NCBI GenBank assembly: GCA_032615215.1
Contig: CP128433.1
Location: 5,006,501-5,070,500, forward strand
Origin: Microbulbifer sp. MKSA007
GTDB taxonomy: Bacteria; Pseudomonadota; Gammaproteobacteria; Pseudomonadales; Cellvibrionaceae
DNA: 64,000 nt
Direction: 5' to 3'
Positions 56,879-64,000 of this stretch are shown here, in pieces. The position numbers and the translations under genes are program-made. Below the pieces are notes generated by a model. It was not told the DNA's origin, searched no databases, and worked only from the letters and a program-made list of their open reading frames with translations. Position 1 is the first letter of the stretch. Each line of letters opens with the position of its first letter.

Positions 56879-57080
56879 CGGTGAGGCTCTCCATGACTAG
56901 TGCTCAAGGCAAACAACTGCCGGGCATGTATTTTCGATGCTCCATATTACCCCAGAAATGTCCCGCGGCCGGCACTGGAGAAAACTCAATTGGAATTAGA
57001 GAGTACAAGCTATCGATGATGCGGAGGAAAACCGTTAAATTGATGGGGAGGTATACAAAATAAAAATAAGGTAAGTACCT

Positions 57081-57746
57081 ATGTCCGTAGAAAATTCCGC
57101 ACCCCAGCACAACTTTCGCAATTACCTGGTACCGATGTTCCTGGCCAGTGCCACTTTATTCATCTTTCTGGATACCTGGAAGCTGGATAACTTGTGGATG
57201 CCCGCGCTAAAAGCGCTGCCGATACTGTGCCTAATGATGATTGCCAGACTGGAGCTGCGGGGCAAAACCCTGCTTTTCACTTTTCTAGCCCTCAGTTCCT
57301 CCGCCATCGGGGATGTACTCCTCGAAATGCAATTCCCCCAACACTTTGTGTTTGGACTGGGTGCTTTTCTTATTGCCCAGCTAATCTACGCGCTGGGCTT
57401 CCTGCGTTTTGCGGAGCCCCCCAATCGGCGCAACCTTATTCGGACACTGCCTATAGTGATTGCCGCACTGCTTTTGGCTCAAATTATCCTCCCTGCTGCT
57501 GGGGATTTAGCCCCGGCAGTATTAGCGTATCTGCTGGCTATCCTCGCCATGGCAGTCGCCGCCGCAATGCACAAGGGTGACGCCACCCTGCTACTTGCCG
57601 GGGCTGTCATCTTTATGGCTTCAGATACATTAATTGCTATTAACAAGTTCATCACCCCACTACCGCTAGCCGATGCCGCCATTATGCTCACCTACTACAG
57701 TGCGCAACTGTGTATCCTGTACGGAATCCGCCGCGCCCAGGCATAA
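57081..57746 (+). CDS. Lysoplasmalogenase-like membrane protein (YhhN/TMEM86 family)
   Basis: 221-residue membrane protein with about eight hydrophobic helices. The family word S-S-S-A-I-G-D-V-L-L-E-M (acidic residue at the membrane core) near residue 72 is typical of YhhN proteins. Eukaryotic relatives cleave lysoplasmalogens; the bacterial substrate is not known here. It is a lone gene before the nucleotidase. Confidence 0.87.
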   Translation: MSVENSAPQHNFRNYLVPMFLASATLFIFLDTWKLDNLWMPALKALPILCLMMIARLELRGKTLLFTFLALSSSAIGDVLLEMQFPQHFVFGLGAFLIAQLIYALGFLRFAEPPNRRNLIRTLPIVIAALLLAQIILPAAGDLAPAVLAYLLAILAMAVAAAMHKGDATLLLAGAVIFMASDTLIAINKFITPLPLADAAIMLTYYSAQLCILYGIRRAQA

Positions 57747-57824
57747 TGCAAACGATCCGGGAAGGCACTGGCAAGCCAACTAAACTTGTCTTCCCGCCCC
57801 ATTTCAAAGAGGTACATAGCTCCC

Positions 57825-58508
57825 ATGCTCGATTGGCGAAGTATCGATACCGTATTGCTGGACATGGACGGCACCCTGCTGGATTTGCATTACGACAATC
57901 ATTTTTGGCTTACGCACCTGCCCAAGCGCTACGCAGAAGTCCACGGCTTTGACCCGCAGGAAGCCCAGCAGAAGCTCGAAGCTGAGATCAATGCCCGCCG
58001 CGGCACTCTGGAGTGGTACTGCCTGGACTTCTGGGCGGAAAAATTGGAGCTGGATATCCTCAGCATATTGCGCGAGATCGAGACCCGAATCGCCCTGCGC
58101 CCTCACACTGAGGCGTTTCTGAGCGGCCTGCAACAACTGCAAAAGCCCACCTACCTTGTGACCAATGCGCACCGTCAAGGGCTGGATCACAAGCTGGAGA
58201 TCACCGGTATTGACCGCTGGTTTGACGGCATCATCTCCTCCCATGATTATGGACATGCCAAGGAGAGTGCCAATTTCTGGGACTCTCTGCGAGATAACCT
58301 GGAATTTGACCCGGAGAACACCCTGTTTGTCGACGATAACCAATCTGTTCTGAGCGCGGCCCAGGACTACGGTATCGCCCACCTATTGTGTATTCGCCAA
58401 CCGGATAGCCGCGGGCCCAAACGGGAAATCACTAACTTCCCGGCGATCCATCATTTTGATGAGATCATGGCTTTTAACCGCAGCAGACTGGACACCGGGT
58501 CCGCCTGA
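57825..58508 (+). CDS. yrfG: HAD-family GMP/IMP nucleotidase (YrfG)
   Basis: 227-residue cytoplasmic phosphatase. HAD motif I is D-M-D-G-T-L-L-D near residue 12; a Thr/Asn motif II lies at L-V-T-N-A near residue 108, and motif IV is F-V-D-D-N near residue 168. E. coli YrfG dephosphorylates GMP and IMP. The ATG at 57825 is used; the longer frame starts with a TTG at 57786. It is followed by hslR with a 15-base gap, then the protease, DUF4124, hslO and pckA genes, an order seen in gammaproteobacteria. Confidence 0.9.
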   Translation: MLDWRSIDTVLLDMDGTLLDLHYDNHFWLTHLPKRYAEVHGFDPQEAQQKLEAEINARRGTLEWYCLDFWAEKLELDILSILREIETRIALRPHTEAFLSGLQQLQKPTYLVTNAHRQGLDHKLEITGIDRWFDGIISSHDYGHAKESANFWDSLRDNLEFDPENTLFVDDNQSVLSAAQDYGIAHLLCIRQPDSRGPKREITNFPAIHHFDEIMAFNRSRLDTGSA

Positions 58509-58523
58509 TTTCACAAGGAAACC

Positions 58524-58901
58524 ATGGAAAAAGTACGTATCGATAAGTGGCTCTGGGCCGCGCGCTTCTTTAAGACTCGCAGTATTGCCAAGCAGGCGAT
58601 CGAAGGTGGAAAAGTCCACGCCGATGGCCAGCGGGTCAAAGCCAGCAAGGAAGTCACTACCGGTGTCAAACTGAGCATCCGCCAGGGCTGGGATTTACTG
58701 GAAGTTGAAGTAATCGCTCTATCGGATCAGCGGCGCGGCGCCGAGATTGCGCGCACCTTATACCGCGAGACCGAAGACAGTATCGCCCGTCGGGAAAAAG
58801 AAAAAACCGAGCGACAGGCAGCCAATGCCGGGATACAACAGGAGCGACCCAATAAAAAGCAACGCCGCCAGATACACCGCTTCCTGCGGGAACAAGAGTA
58901 G
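58524..58901 (+). CDS. hslR: Heat shock protein 15 (S4-domain RNA-binding protein)
   Basis: 125-residue ribosome-associated RNA-binding protein that handles stalled 50S subunits with attached peptidyl-tRNA. S4 domain at residues 1-65 (KVRIDKWLWAARFFKTRSIA, then G-G-K-V-H-A-D-G-Q-R-V-K), then a basic, charged tail. AAGGA before the ATG. Close to hslO, as in E. coli, where both are heat-inducible. Confidence 0.95.
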   Translation: MEKVRIDKWLWAARFFKTRSIAKQAIEGGKVHADGQRVKASKEVTTGVKLSIRQGWDLLEVEVIALSDQRRGAEIARTLYRETEDSIARREKEKTERQAANAGIQQERPNKKQRRQIHRFLREQE

Positions 58902-58986
58902 ACTCAGCAGACAAAAGTGGTGAAATTTCCGCCATTTCCCACTTTAGCTGCTAAACTGCCCCCACTTAACCGGATAGAAAACAGCC

Positions 58987-60480
58987 ATGTTGAAACGACT
59001 GATCGCCATTTCCCTGCTGATTTTGCTCGGTACCCAAACCGCCCTAGCAGACAGCCGAGAACACGAGCAGCTCAAGCGCTCAATCATCAAGATTTACACC
59101 ACCGCCGCCGCCCCGGATTATTTCAATCCCTGGGCCCTGCTCAACCCCAAGCAGCTGTCCGGTTCCGGTGCCGTCATCCGCAACCAGCAGATCCTGACCA
59201 ACGCACACGTAGTGGCCAACGGCAGCTTTATCCAGGTACAGCGCCACGGCGATGCAAAGAAATTCCGCGCCCGAGTGAAATTTGTCTCCCACGATGCCGA
59301 CCTCGCCCTGCTGACCGTCGATGACGAAAGCTTTTTCAACGATACCCGCCCCCTGGCCCTCGGAAAATTGCCCGACCTGCAGGAAGAGGTCACCGTCTAC
59401 GGCTACCCAATTGGTGGCAAATCCCTTTCGATTACCCGCGGAGTACTCTCCCGCGTGGAGCACCAATATTATGCCCATGCGGAAAGTTACCTGATGGCGG
59501 GCCAGATAGATGCGGCCATCAACCCGGGCAACAGCGGCGGTCCGGTTATCTCCAATGGCCGCATCGTCGGCGTGGCCATGCAAACCAACCAGAGCGCTGA
59601 AAACCTGGGTTACTTTGTCCCCCCCAGCGTGATCGCTCATGTCTTAGAAGATGCCAAGGACAATGTGCACCAAGGGTTCCCCGAACTGGGACTGGTAACC
59701 CAGAGCCTGGAAAGCCCATCGATGAAAAAAGCGGCCGGTCTCGAGGAAGACCAGGATGGTGCCATGGTCGTTAAAGTGTTCGACAATTCCCCCGCAGCTG
59801 AAGTGTTTAAACCCGGCGATGTCCTGCTCGAAGTCGATGGCTTTAAAGTAGCGGCTGACCGGACTGTGGAATGGAGGGAAAACCAGCGCACCAACTACCA
59901 CTATGCTGTGGACCGCCACCATGTCGGTGAACGTTTACCCGTGCGCTTCTCCCGCGATGGTAAAGAGCAGACCGCTGAGGTCACGCTGGCCGCAACACCT
60001 CCCTCACGCGCTATGGTGCTGGGAGAGCAATTTGACCGCCAGCCCCGCTACTATATCTACGGCGGTGTTGTCTTTGTGCCCCTGAATATGAACCTGATCA
60101 AACGCTGGGGCAAAAACTGGCACTCCAAGGCGCCTATTGACTACCTCTATGCCCGCAATCAATGGAGTGACGAGGAGCGCCGCGAGCTGGTCGTCGCCCT
60201 GAAAGTACTGCCCGCCAATGTGAACCTCGGTTACCACGACTGGAAGAACTGGATTATCGACTCAGTAAATGGCCACAGCATCAAGGACTTCGACGAGTTC
60301 GCTCAATTGATGGAAGGCAACAAACGGGACTTTGTAGATTTGCGCGACCGCTCCGGTTATCGGATGGTCTTGGATGCGGCAGAGGCCCAGGAGCAGCAGC
60401 CTCTGATACTGCAGACCTACCATATCCCCCAGCGCCATTCACAGGGGTTGTTCAGCCAGCTGGCCAATAAAGAAGAATAA
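58987..60480 (+). CDS. Exported Deg-type (S1C) serine protease with PDZ domain
   Basis: 497-residue periplasmic protease. Sec signal (cut near A-L-A/D, residue 21). The trypsin-like domain keeps the triad His74 (TNAHVV), Asp105 (DADLALL) and Ser183 (GNSGGP). A PDZ-like domain spans about 230-320 (G-A-M-V-V-K-V-F-D-N-S-P-A-A), followed by a second, divergent region of about 170 residues as in Deg9-like proteins. It could remove damaged exported proteins. Lies between hslR and a DUF4124 gene. Confidence 0.93.
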   Translation: MLKRLIAISLLILLGTQTALADSREHEQLKRSIIKIYTTAAAPDYFNPWALLNPKQLSGSGAVIRNQQILTNAHVVANGSFIQVQRHGDAKKFRARVKFVSHDADLALLTVDDESFFNDTRPLALGKLPDLQEEVTVYGYPIGGKSLSITRGVLSRVEHQYYAHAESYLMAGQIDAAINPGNSGGPVISNGRIVGVAMQTNQSAENLGYFVPPSVIAHVLEDAKDNVHQGFPELGLVTQSLESPSMKKAAGLEEDQDGAMVVKVFDNSPAAEVFKPGDVLLEVDGFKVAADRTVEWRENQRTNYHYAVDRHHVGERLPVRFSRDGKEQTAEVTLAATPPSRAMVLGEQFDRQPRYYIYGGVVFVPLNMNLIKRWGKNWHSKAPIDYLYARNQWSDEERRELVVALKVLPANVNLGYHDWKNWIIDSVNGHSIKDFDEFAQLMEGNKRDFVDLRDRSGYRMVLDAAEAQEQQPLILQTYHIPQRHSQGLFSQLANKEE

Positions 60481-60499
60481 ACATCGGGAGAGGCAAAGG

Positions 60500-60945
60500 A
60501 TGCCCATAAAGTTACTGTACTTATCCAGCATTTTTGGCGGTCTGCTCCTGACCGCCAATGTTAATGCAGGGGAACTGTATCGCTGGGTCGACGACGATGG
60601 CCGGGTGCACTTTGGTGACCGCCCCCGGCCCACGCAGAGGCCAAGGATATTTCTGGCAACCTGACCCCCATTAATTCTGCCGATGCCACCACAGCACCCA
60701 GACGCAGCCAATCGGAACAGCCGCGGAATATCGAACAACAATACCAGGAGCGCTTAAATCGTGAAGCGCAGGAAAGACAACAACAAAGAGACAAGGCCTG
60801 TAGCAAGGCCCGCAAAAACCTAAAAATATTACAGGGCCGGGTCGTATTTTTTGACGACAATGGCAAGGAAGTACGCCGCACAGAGCGGGAGCGCGAACAG
60901 ATGGCACTCGACTATCAACGCCAGGTCAACCTCTATTGCGGATAA
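60500..60945 (+). pseudogene. DUF4124 protein, frameshifted in this sequence
   Basis: Small exported protein. From the ATG at 60500: Sec signal (cut after N-A/G, near residue 23) and the DUF4124 core G-E-L-Y-R-W-V-D-D-D-G-R-V-H-F-G-D-R-P. The frame then runs into a stop at 60661-60663. One more C in the C5 run at 60622-60626 would give PPAHAEAKDISGNLTPINSAD and a 148-residue protein ending at 60945, with a charged helical C-terminus. The clean rejoin points to a sequencing artefact. Too short and broken to be called by simple ORF finding. Confidence 0.8.
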
Positions 60946-61054
60946 GTTAGCCGGCCCCCAGGGGCGCGGCTTCCCCCATTACTCAGCGACAGCTACCATT
61001 TAGGCATATCCACCTCTAAAATCCTGCGGTTTTAATACCGAGAGCCCCCGACCT

Positions 61055-61993
61055 ATGTCCGATCAGCTGGAACGCTTTATTTTCTCCAAACACGATATTC
61101 GCGGACAGGTGGTGACACTTACTGATTCCTACCGCGATGTACTGGAACACAACCCACTGCCTACACCAGTAGCCCGCCTGCTAGGGGAGTTCCTCACTGC
61201 AGCCAGCCTGCTTTCAACCACACTGAAGTTCGAAGGTGTCCTGAGCCTCCAGGCCCGTGGCGAAGGCGATGTGCCGATGATTATGGCGGAGTGCACTCAC
61301 CACAGCGACCTGCGCGGCATCGCCCGAGTTGCCGAGGGTGCACAAATCGACGAAAACGCCACCCTGCGCGATATGATCGGCCCCCGTGGAGCCCTGGCCA
61401 TTACCCTTGAGCCAAAGCGCGGTGAGCGCTATCAAGGTGTGGTTCCCATGGAGCAGGACAACCTGGCCGGCTGCCTGGAAGACTACTTTAAGCAATCGGA
61501 ACAGCTGGCTACCCGCGTATGGCTGGAAAGCAGTGACAATACCGTCGCCGGTCTTATGTTACAGATTCTGCCAGGCAATAATGCCGCCACAGAAGAAGAA
61601 AATCAGGACGCCTGGGAAACAGCGATTCACTTGGCGGAGACCGTAACTGACGAGGAGTTATTTACCGTTCCCCACCCAGAGCTGATTCACCGCCTATTCC
61701 ACCAATTGGAGCCGGCAACCCTGGGTACCGACACTATTCGCTTCAAGTGCAGCTGCTCGAGAGAGCGCAGCGCCCGGGCGCTGGTTTCCCTGGGTGCAGA
61801 GGATGTCTACCGCCTGCTGGAAGAGCAGCATGGTGAGATTATCGCGGACTGCCAATTCTGTAACACCCAGTACCGCTTTGACCGGGATCAAATTGAGTCG
61901 CTCCTCAACGCTCCCCCCACACTCTTCACTAATTCGCGCAGGGCTGCGCAACCGCCGAATCCTCAGCGCAGCCCTGCCACCTGCCCCTGTTAA
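61055..61993 (+). CDS. hslO: Redox-regulated chaperone Hsp33 (C-terminal end probably wrong)
   Basis: Cytoplasmic holdase chaperone activated by oxidation. The N-terminal domain (1-180) and linker are followed by the zinc-binding cysteines Cys232, Cys234 (C-S-C) and Cys266, Cys269 (C-Q-F-C). 312 residues is longer than the usual 290 or so. The last 20 residues (after P-P-T) are Pro/Arg-rich and unlike the family, and a long hairpin lies beneath them. With one more C in the C6 run at 61913-61918 the protein would end N-A-P-P-H-T-L-H at 61932, close to the family's usual PPTLH end. The reading frame shown is what the sequence encodes. Confidence 0.93.
   Translation: MSDQLERFIFSKHDIRGQVVTLTDSYRDVLEHNPLPTPVARLLGEFLTAASLLSTTLKFEGVLSLQARGEGDVPMIMAECTHHSDLRGIARVAEGAQIDENATLRDMIGPRGALAITLEPKRGERYQGVVPMEQDNLAGCLEDYFKQSEQLATRVWLESSDNTVAGLMLQILPGNNAATEEENQDAWETAIHLAETVTDEELFTVPHPELIHRLFHQLEPATLGTDTIRFKCSCSRERSARALVSLGAEDVYRLLEEQHGEIIADCQFCNTQYRFDRDQIESLLNAPPTLFTNSRRAAQPPNPQRSPATCPC
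61938..61977. repeat. Twelve-base perfect inverted repeat at the end of hslO
   Basis: GCAGGGCTGCGC (61938-61949) is the exact reverse complement of GCGCAGCCCTGC (61966-61977), with a 16-base loop. Such a hairpin is expected after a gene, not inside one, which supports a true hslO stop at 61930-61932. No U-run follows, so it may be an attenuated terminator. Confidence 0.75.
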
Positions 61994-62059
61994 ATTCAGA
62001 AAAAGAATAATCAAGAATCAGGCCATAAATTGCATGAATTTAAGCCGACATTATTTTCC

Positions 62060-62075
62060 ATGACAGCGCTGTCAT
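62060..62075. promoter_or_regulatory. Perfect 16-base palindrome upstream of pckA, LacI-type operator
   Basis: ATGACAGCGCTGTCAT is a perfect palindrome with a central CG, the layout of LacI/CcpA-family operators (T-G-x-x-A-x-C-G-x-T-x-x-C-A). It overlaps a TTGACT (62075-62080) that could be the -35 box; no good -10 is seen at the usual spacing. Carbon-source control of a gluconeogenic gene is a reasonable inference. Confidence 0.6.
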
Positions 62076-62211
62076 TGACTACAAAATAGCCATAGTTGGT
62101 ATCCGCATATTTTGAATTTTGCAATAATGCGCCCCCAAAATTTTCTACGGCTGTCTAAACCTCGGGCAGCCCCATTTTATTTACTGTCCAACTTTCACGG
62201 GTATTCCACGA

Positions 62212-63759
62212 ATGGCACAGATCGACGACTCCGCGATGGTCTTCAAGAACCTATCACCGGCACAATTGGTAGAGCAGGCTCTGACGCGCGGCGAGGGCAA
62301 GCTGTCAGATACAGGCGCTCTGGTGACTGAAACCGGCGCACGCACCGGTCGCTCCCCGGCTGACCGCTTTGTTGTAGAAGAGCCCTCCACTGCCGACAGC
62401 ATCGCCTGGGGCAACGTCAACCGTCCTTTCCCGCAGGATAAGTTTGACGCCCTGTGGGATCGTGTAGAGGCTTTTGTTGCCGGTCACGATACTTTTGTTC
62501 AGCACCTGCATGTGGGCCAGGATGAAGATCACTACTTGCCAGTGGTAGTGACCACCCAAACTGCATGGCACAACCTGTTCGGCCGCAACATGTTTATCCG
62601 CGCCGAAAAGTACAACCCCAAGTCCAAGGAAGAGTGGCAAATCCTGCACGCTCCTCACTTTGTCTGTGAGCCCGAGCGCGATGGCACCAACTCCGAAGGC
62701 TGCGTAATTATCAACTTCGGTCAGCGCAAAGTACTGCTGGCCGGTATGCGCTACGCCGGCGAAATGAAGAAGGCCATGTTCTCCGTACAGAACTTCCTAC
62801 TGCCGGAAAAAGACGTGATGCCCATGCACTGCGCGGCTAACGTCGGCGAAGATGGCGATACCTGCCTGTTCTTCGGCCTGTCCGGTACCGGCAAGACCAC
62901 CCTGTCCGCAGATCCCGAGCGCTACCTGATCGGTGACGATGAGCACGGCTGGACCAAGGGTGCCGTCTTCAATATGGAAGGTGGCTGCTACGCGAAAACC
63001 ATCGACCTGAGCCAGAAAAATGAGCCGGTAATCTGGGATGCCATCCGTTTCGGTGCCATCGTTGAAAACGTGGTAACCAACGATCACGGCACTGCTGACT
63101 ACTGCGACACCAGCCTGACTGAAAACGGTCGCTGCTCCTACCCGCTGGAGCACGTCGAAATGCGTCAGCTGGAAAACCGCGCTGGCGAGCCGAAGAACGT
63201 TATCTTCCTGACTTGCGATGTATCCGGTGTACTGCCACCGGTATCCATCCTCTCCAAAGAGGCTGCGGCTTACCACTTCCTGTCTGGCTACACCGCCCGC
63301 GTAGGCTCCACCGAACTGGGCGCAGAGGCCGGTATCCACCCGACTTTCTCCACCTGCTTTGGCGCGCCGTTTATGCCCCGTGCACCGCGCGAATACGCAG
63401 ACCTGCTGATGAAGCGCATCGAAGAGTTCGGCTCCAAGGTCTACCTGGTAAACACCGGTTGGACCGGCGGCTCCGGCGACAACGGCAAGCGCTTCCCGAT
63501 TCCGGTAACCCGCTCTGTCGTTGCCGCTATCCAGAGCGGCGCCCTGGAAGACGTTGCCACTGAGCACCTGGATGCCCTGAACCTGGATATCCCGATGGAA
63601 GTGCCCGGCGTGGACAAGTCTTACCTGAACCCTCGTGAAGCCTGGGCTGACAAAGCTGCTTACGACGATCAGGCAGGCAAGCTGGCCAAGCTGTTCGCCG
63701 AGAACATTGAGAAGTTCAATGTCAGCGAAGACGTTAAAAATGCAGGCCCTAAAGCCTAA
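62212..63759 (+). CDS. pckA: Phosphoenolpyruvate carboxykinase (ATP)
   Basis: Cytoplasmic enzyme turning oxaloacetate and ATP into phosphoenolpyruvate, CO2 and ADP: the first step of gluconeogenesis. 515 residues, slightly shorter than the 540-residue E. coli enzyme. Visible: G-R-S-P-A-D-R-F near residue 46, and the kinase P-loop F-G-L-S-G-T-G-K-T-T-L (about 221-231), followed by the metal/ATP segment D-D-E-H-G-W and the C-terminal T-R-S-V. The upstream palindrome and the strong terminator make it a single-gene unit. Confidence 0.97.
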   Translation: MAQIDDSAMVFKNLSPAQLVEQALTRGEGKLSDTGALVTETGARTGRSPADRFVVEEPSTADSIAWGNVNRPFPQDKFDALWDRVEAFVAGHDTFVQHLHVGQDEDHYLPVVVTTQTAWHNLFGRNMFIRAEKYNPKSKEEWQILHAPHFVCEPERDGTNSEGCVIINFGQRKVLLAGMRYAGEMKKAMFSVQNFLLPEKDVMPMHCAANVGEDGDTCLFFGLSGTGKTTLSADPERYLIGDDEHGWTKGAVFNMEGGCYAKTIDLSQKNEPVIWDAIRFGAIVENVVTNDHGTADYCDTSLTENGRCSYPLEHVEMRQLENRAGEPKNVIFLTCDVSGVLPPVSILSKEAAAYHFLSGYTARVGSTELGAEAGIHPTFSTCFGAPFMPRAPREYADLLMKRIEEFGSKVYLVNTGWTGGSGDNGKRFPIPVTRSVVAAIQSGALEDVATEHLDALNLDIPMEVPGVDKSYLNPREAWADKAAYDDQAGKLAKLFAENIEKFNVSEDVKNAGPKA

Positions 63760-63800
63760 GTAGAGGTTGTCGGGCACAGTGCGCTGTCCGTGACCCAAAA

Positions 63801-63837
63801 GCCGCTGCTCCCCCAGGAGCGGCGGCTTTTTTTGTGG
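63801..63837 (+). terminator. Rho-independent terminator of pckA
   Basis: GCCGCTGCTCC pairs with GGAGCGGCGGC around a short loop, followed by seven T. Located about 40 bases after the pckA stop. Confidence 0.95.
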
Positions 63838-63945
63838 CTGATCCCAAGCCCGCAGCCCGTCGATTTTTGCGGCTATAGTGAGTAAACAGGCGCCGACGAT
63901 TTTAGCGTCGGAGGAAAAACTCTCTCAGCAGCAATCGCGAGCACT

Positions 63946-64000
63946 ATGTCCGCAGGTAACTCGTTTACTCGCTTCGAAACTCTGTTCCCACACAAGCCGC
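63946..64000 (+). CDS. Possible start of a next gene (runs off the right edge)
   Basis: An ATG at 63946 opens a frame reading M-S-A-G-N-S-F-T-R-F-E-T-L-F-P to the window end. GGAGG lies about 30 bases before it, too far to be a convincing ribosome site. Too short to identify. Confidence 0.3.
   Translation, partial: MSAGNSFTRFETLFPHKP

Noticed and set aside
62797..63798. 333-residue reverse ORF opposite pckA
   Set aside because: It is antisense to a strongly conserved enzyme; no family match and no start signal.

Overview
The window looks like chromosomal DNA of a free-living, probably marine gammaproteobacterium. The evidence is the hslR / hslO / pckA block, a YggN-like protein, OprC-type copper receptor parts, and many exported proteases and outer-membrane barrels. 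A Cellvibrionales / Microbulbifer-like host is my guess from this gene mix, not proven. No rRNA, tRNA or CRISPR array was seen.

Layout. 1-819: start of pgk (reverse). 1400-8059: globin, M16 lipoprotein protease, a complete IS5-family element with TTAG target duplication, and a subtilisin. 8187-19395: accessory genes: LysR regulator with a small monooxygenase, transglutaminase-like protein, metzincin, YggN-like protein, alpha/beta hydrolase, PLP decarboxylase, DUF998 membrane protein, and an ArsR-like regulator with NIPSNAP/ABM proteins. 19479-32115: two divergent gene blocks that look like one extracytoplasmic redox module (DUF3570, DUF4266, TlpA-like thioredoxin, two outer-membrane barrels, a PD40/HzsA-like di-heme lipoprotein, a mono-heme protein, a di-heme LamG lipoprotein, a Tat-exported DUF1501 protein, and the flavinyltransferase ApbE). 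32232-41404: an operon of TPR/lipoprotein subunits followed by ExbB-, ExbD-, ExbD- and TonB/AgmX-like proteins, i.e. a proton-driven envelope machine. 41503-42494: DUF2237 and DUF2939 genes (reverse). 42666-50375: the MoxR / DUF58 / DUF4129 / SpoIIM / RDD operon. 50708-53531: a copper uptake pair. 53644-63759: small unknowns, a solitary HicB, cysQ, cysteine synthase, lysoplasmalogenase, yrfG, hslR, a Deg-type protease, a DUF4124 gene, hslO and pckA with a LacI-type palindrome upstream.

A caution that affects the annotation: at least six, probably seven, genes are broken or altered by one- or two-base length differences in homopolymer runs (near 17517, 22969, 27963, 37647, 51690, 60622 and 61913). 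In each case restoring the run length rejoins a recognisable protein. This pattern suggests consensus sequencing errors more than real pseudogenes. Two of the altered genes (the HzsA-like protein and Hsp33) still look like intact ORFs but probably have wrong C-termini.

Main candidates for new biology: the ApbE-linked redox module, whose DUF3570 protein carries a flavinylation-like D-x-x-S-G-A-S motif, and the ExbB/ExbD/AgmX-TPR machine, in which the first ExbD has lost the proton-carrying aspartate.
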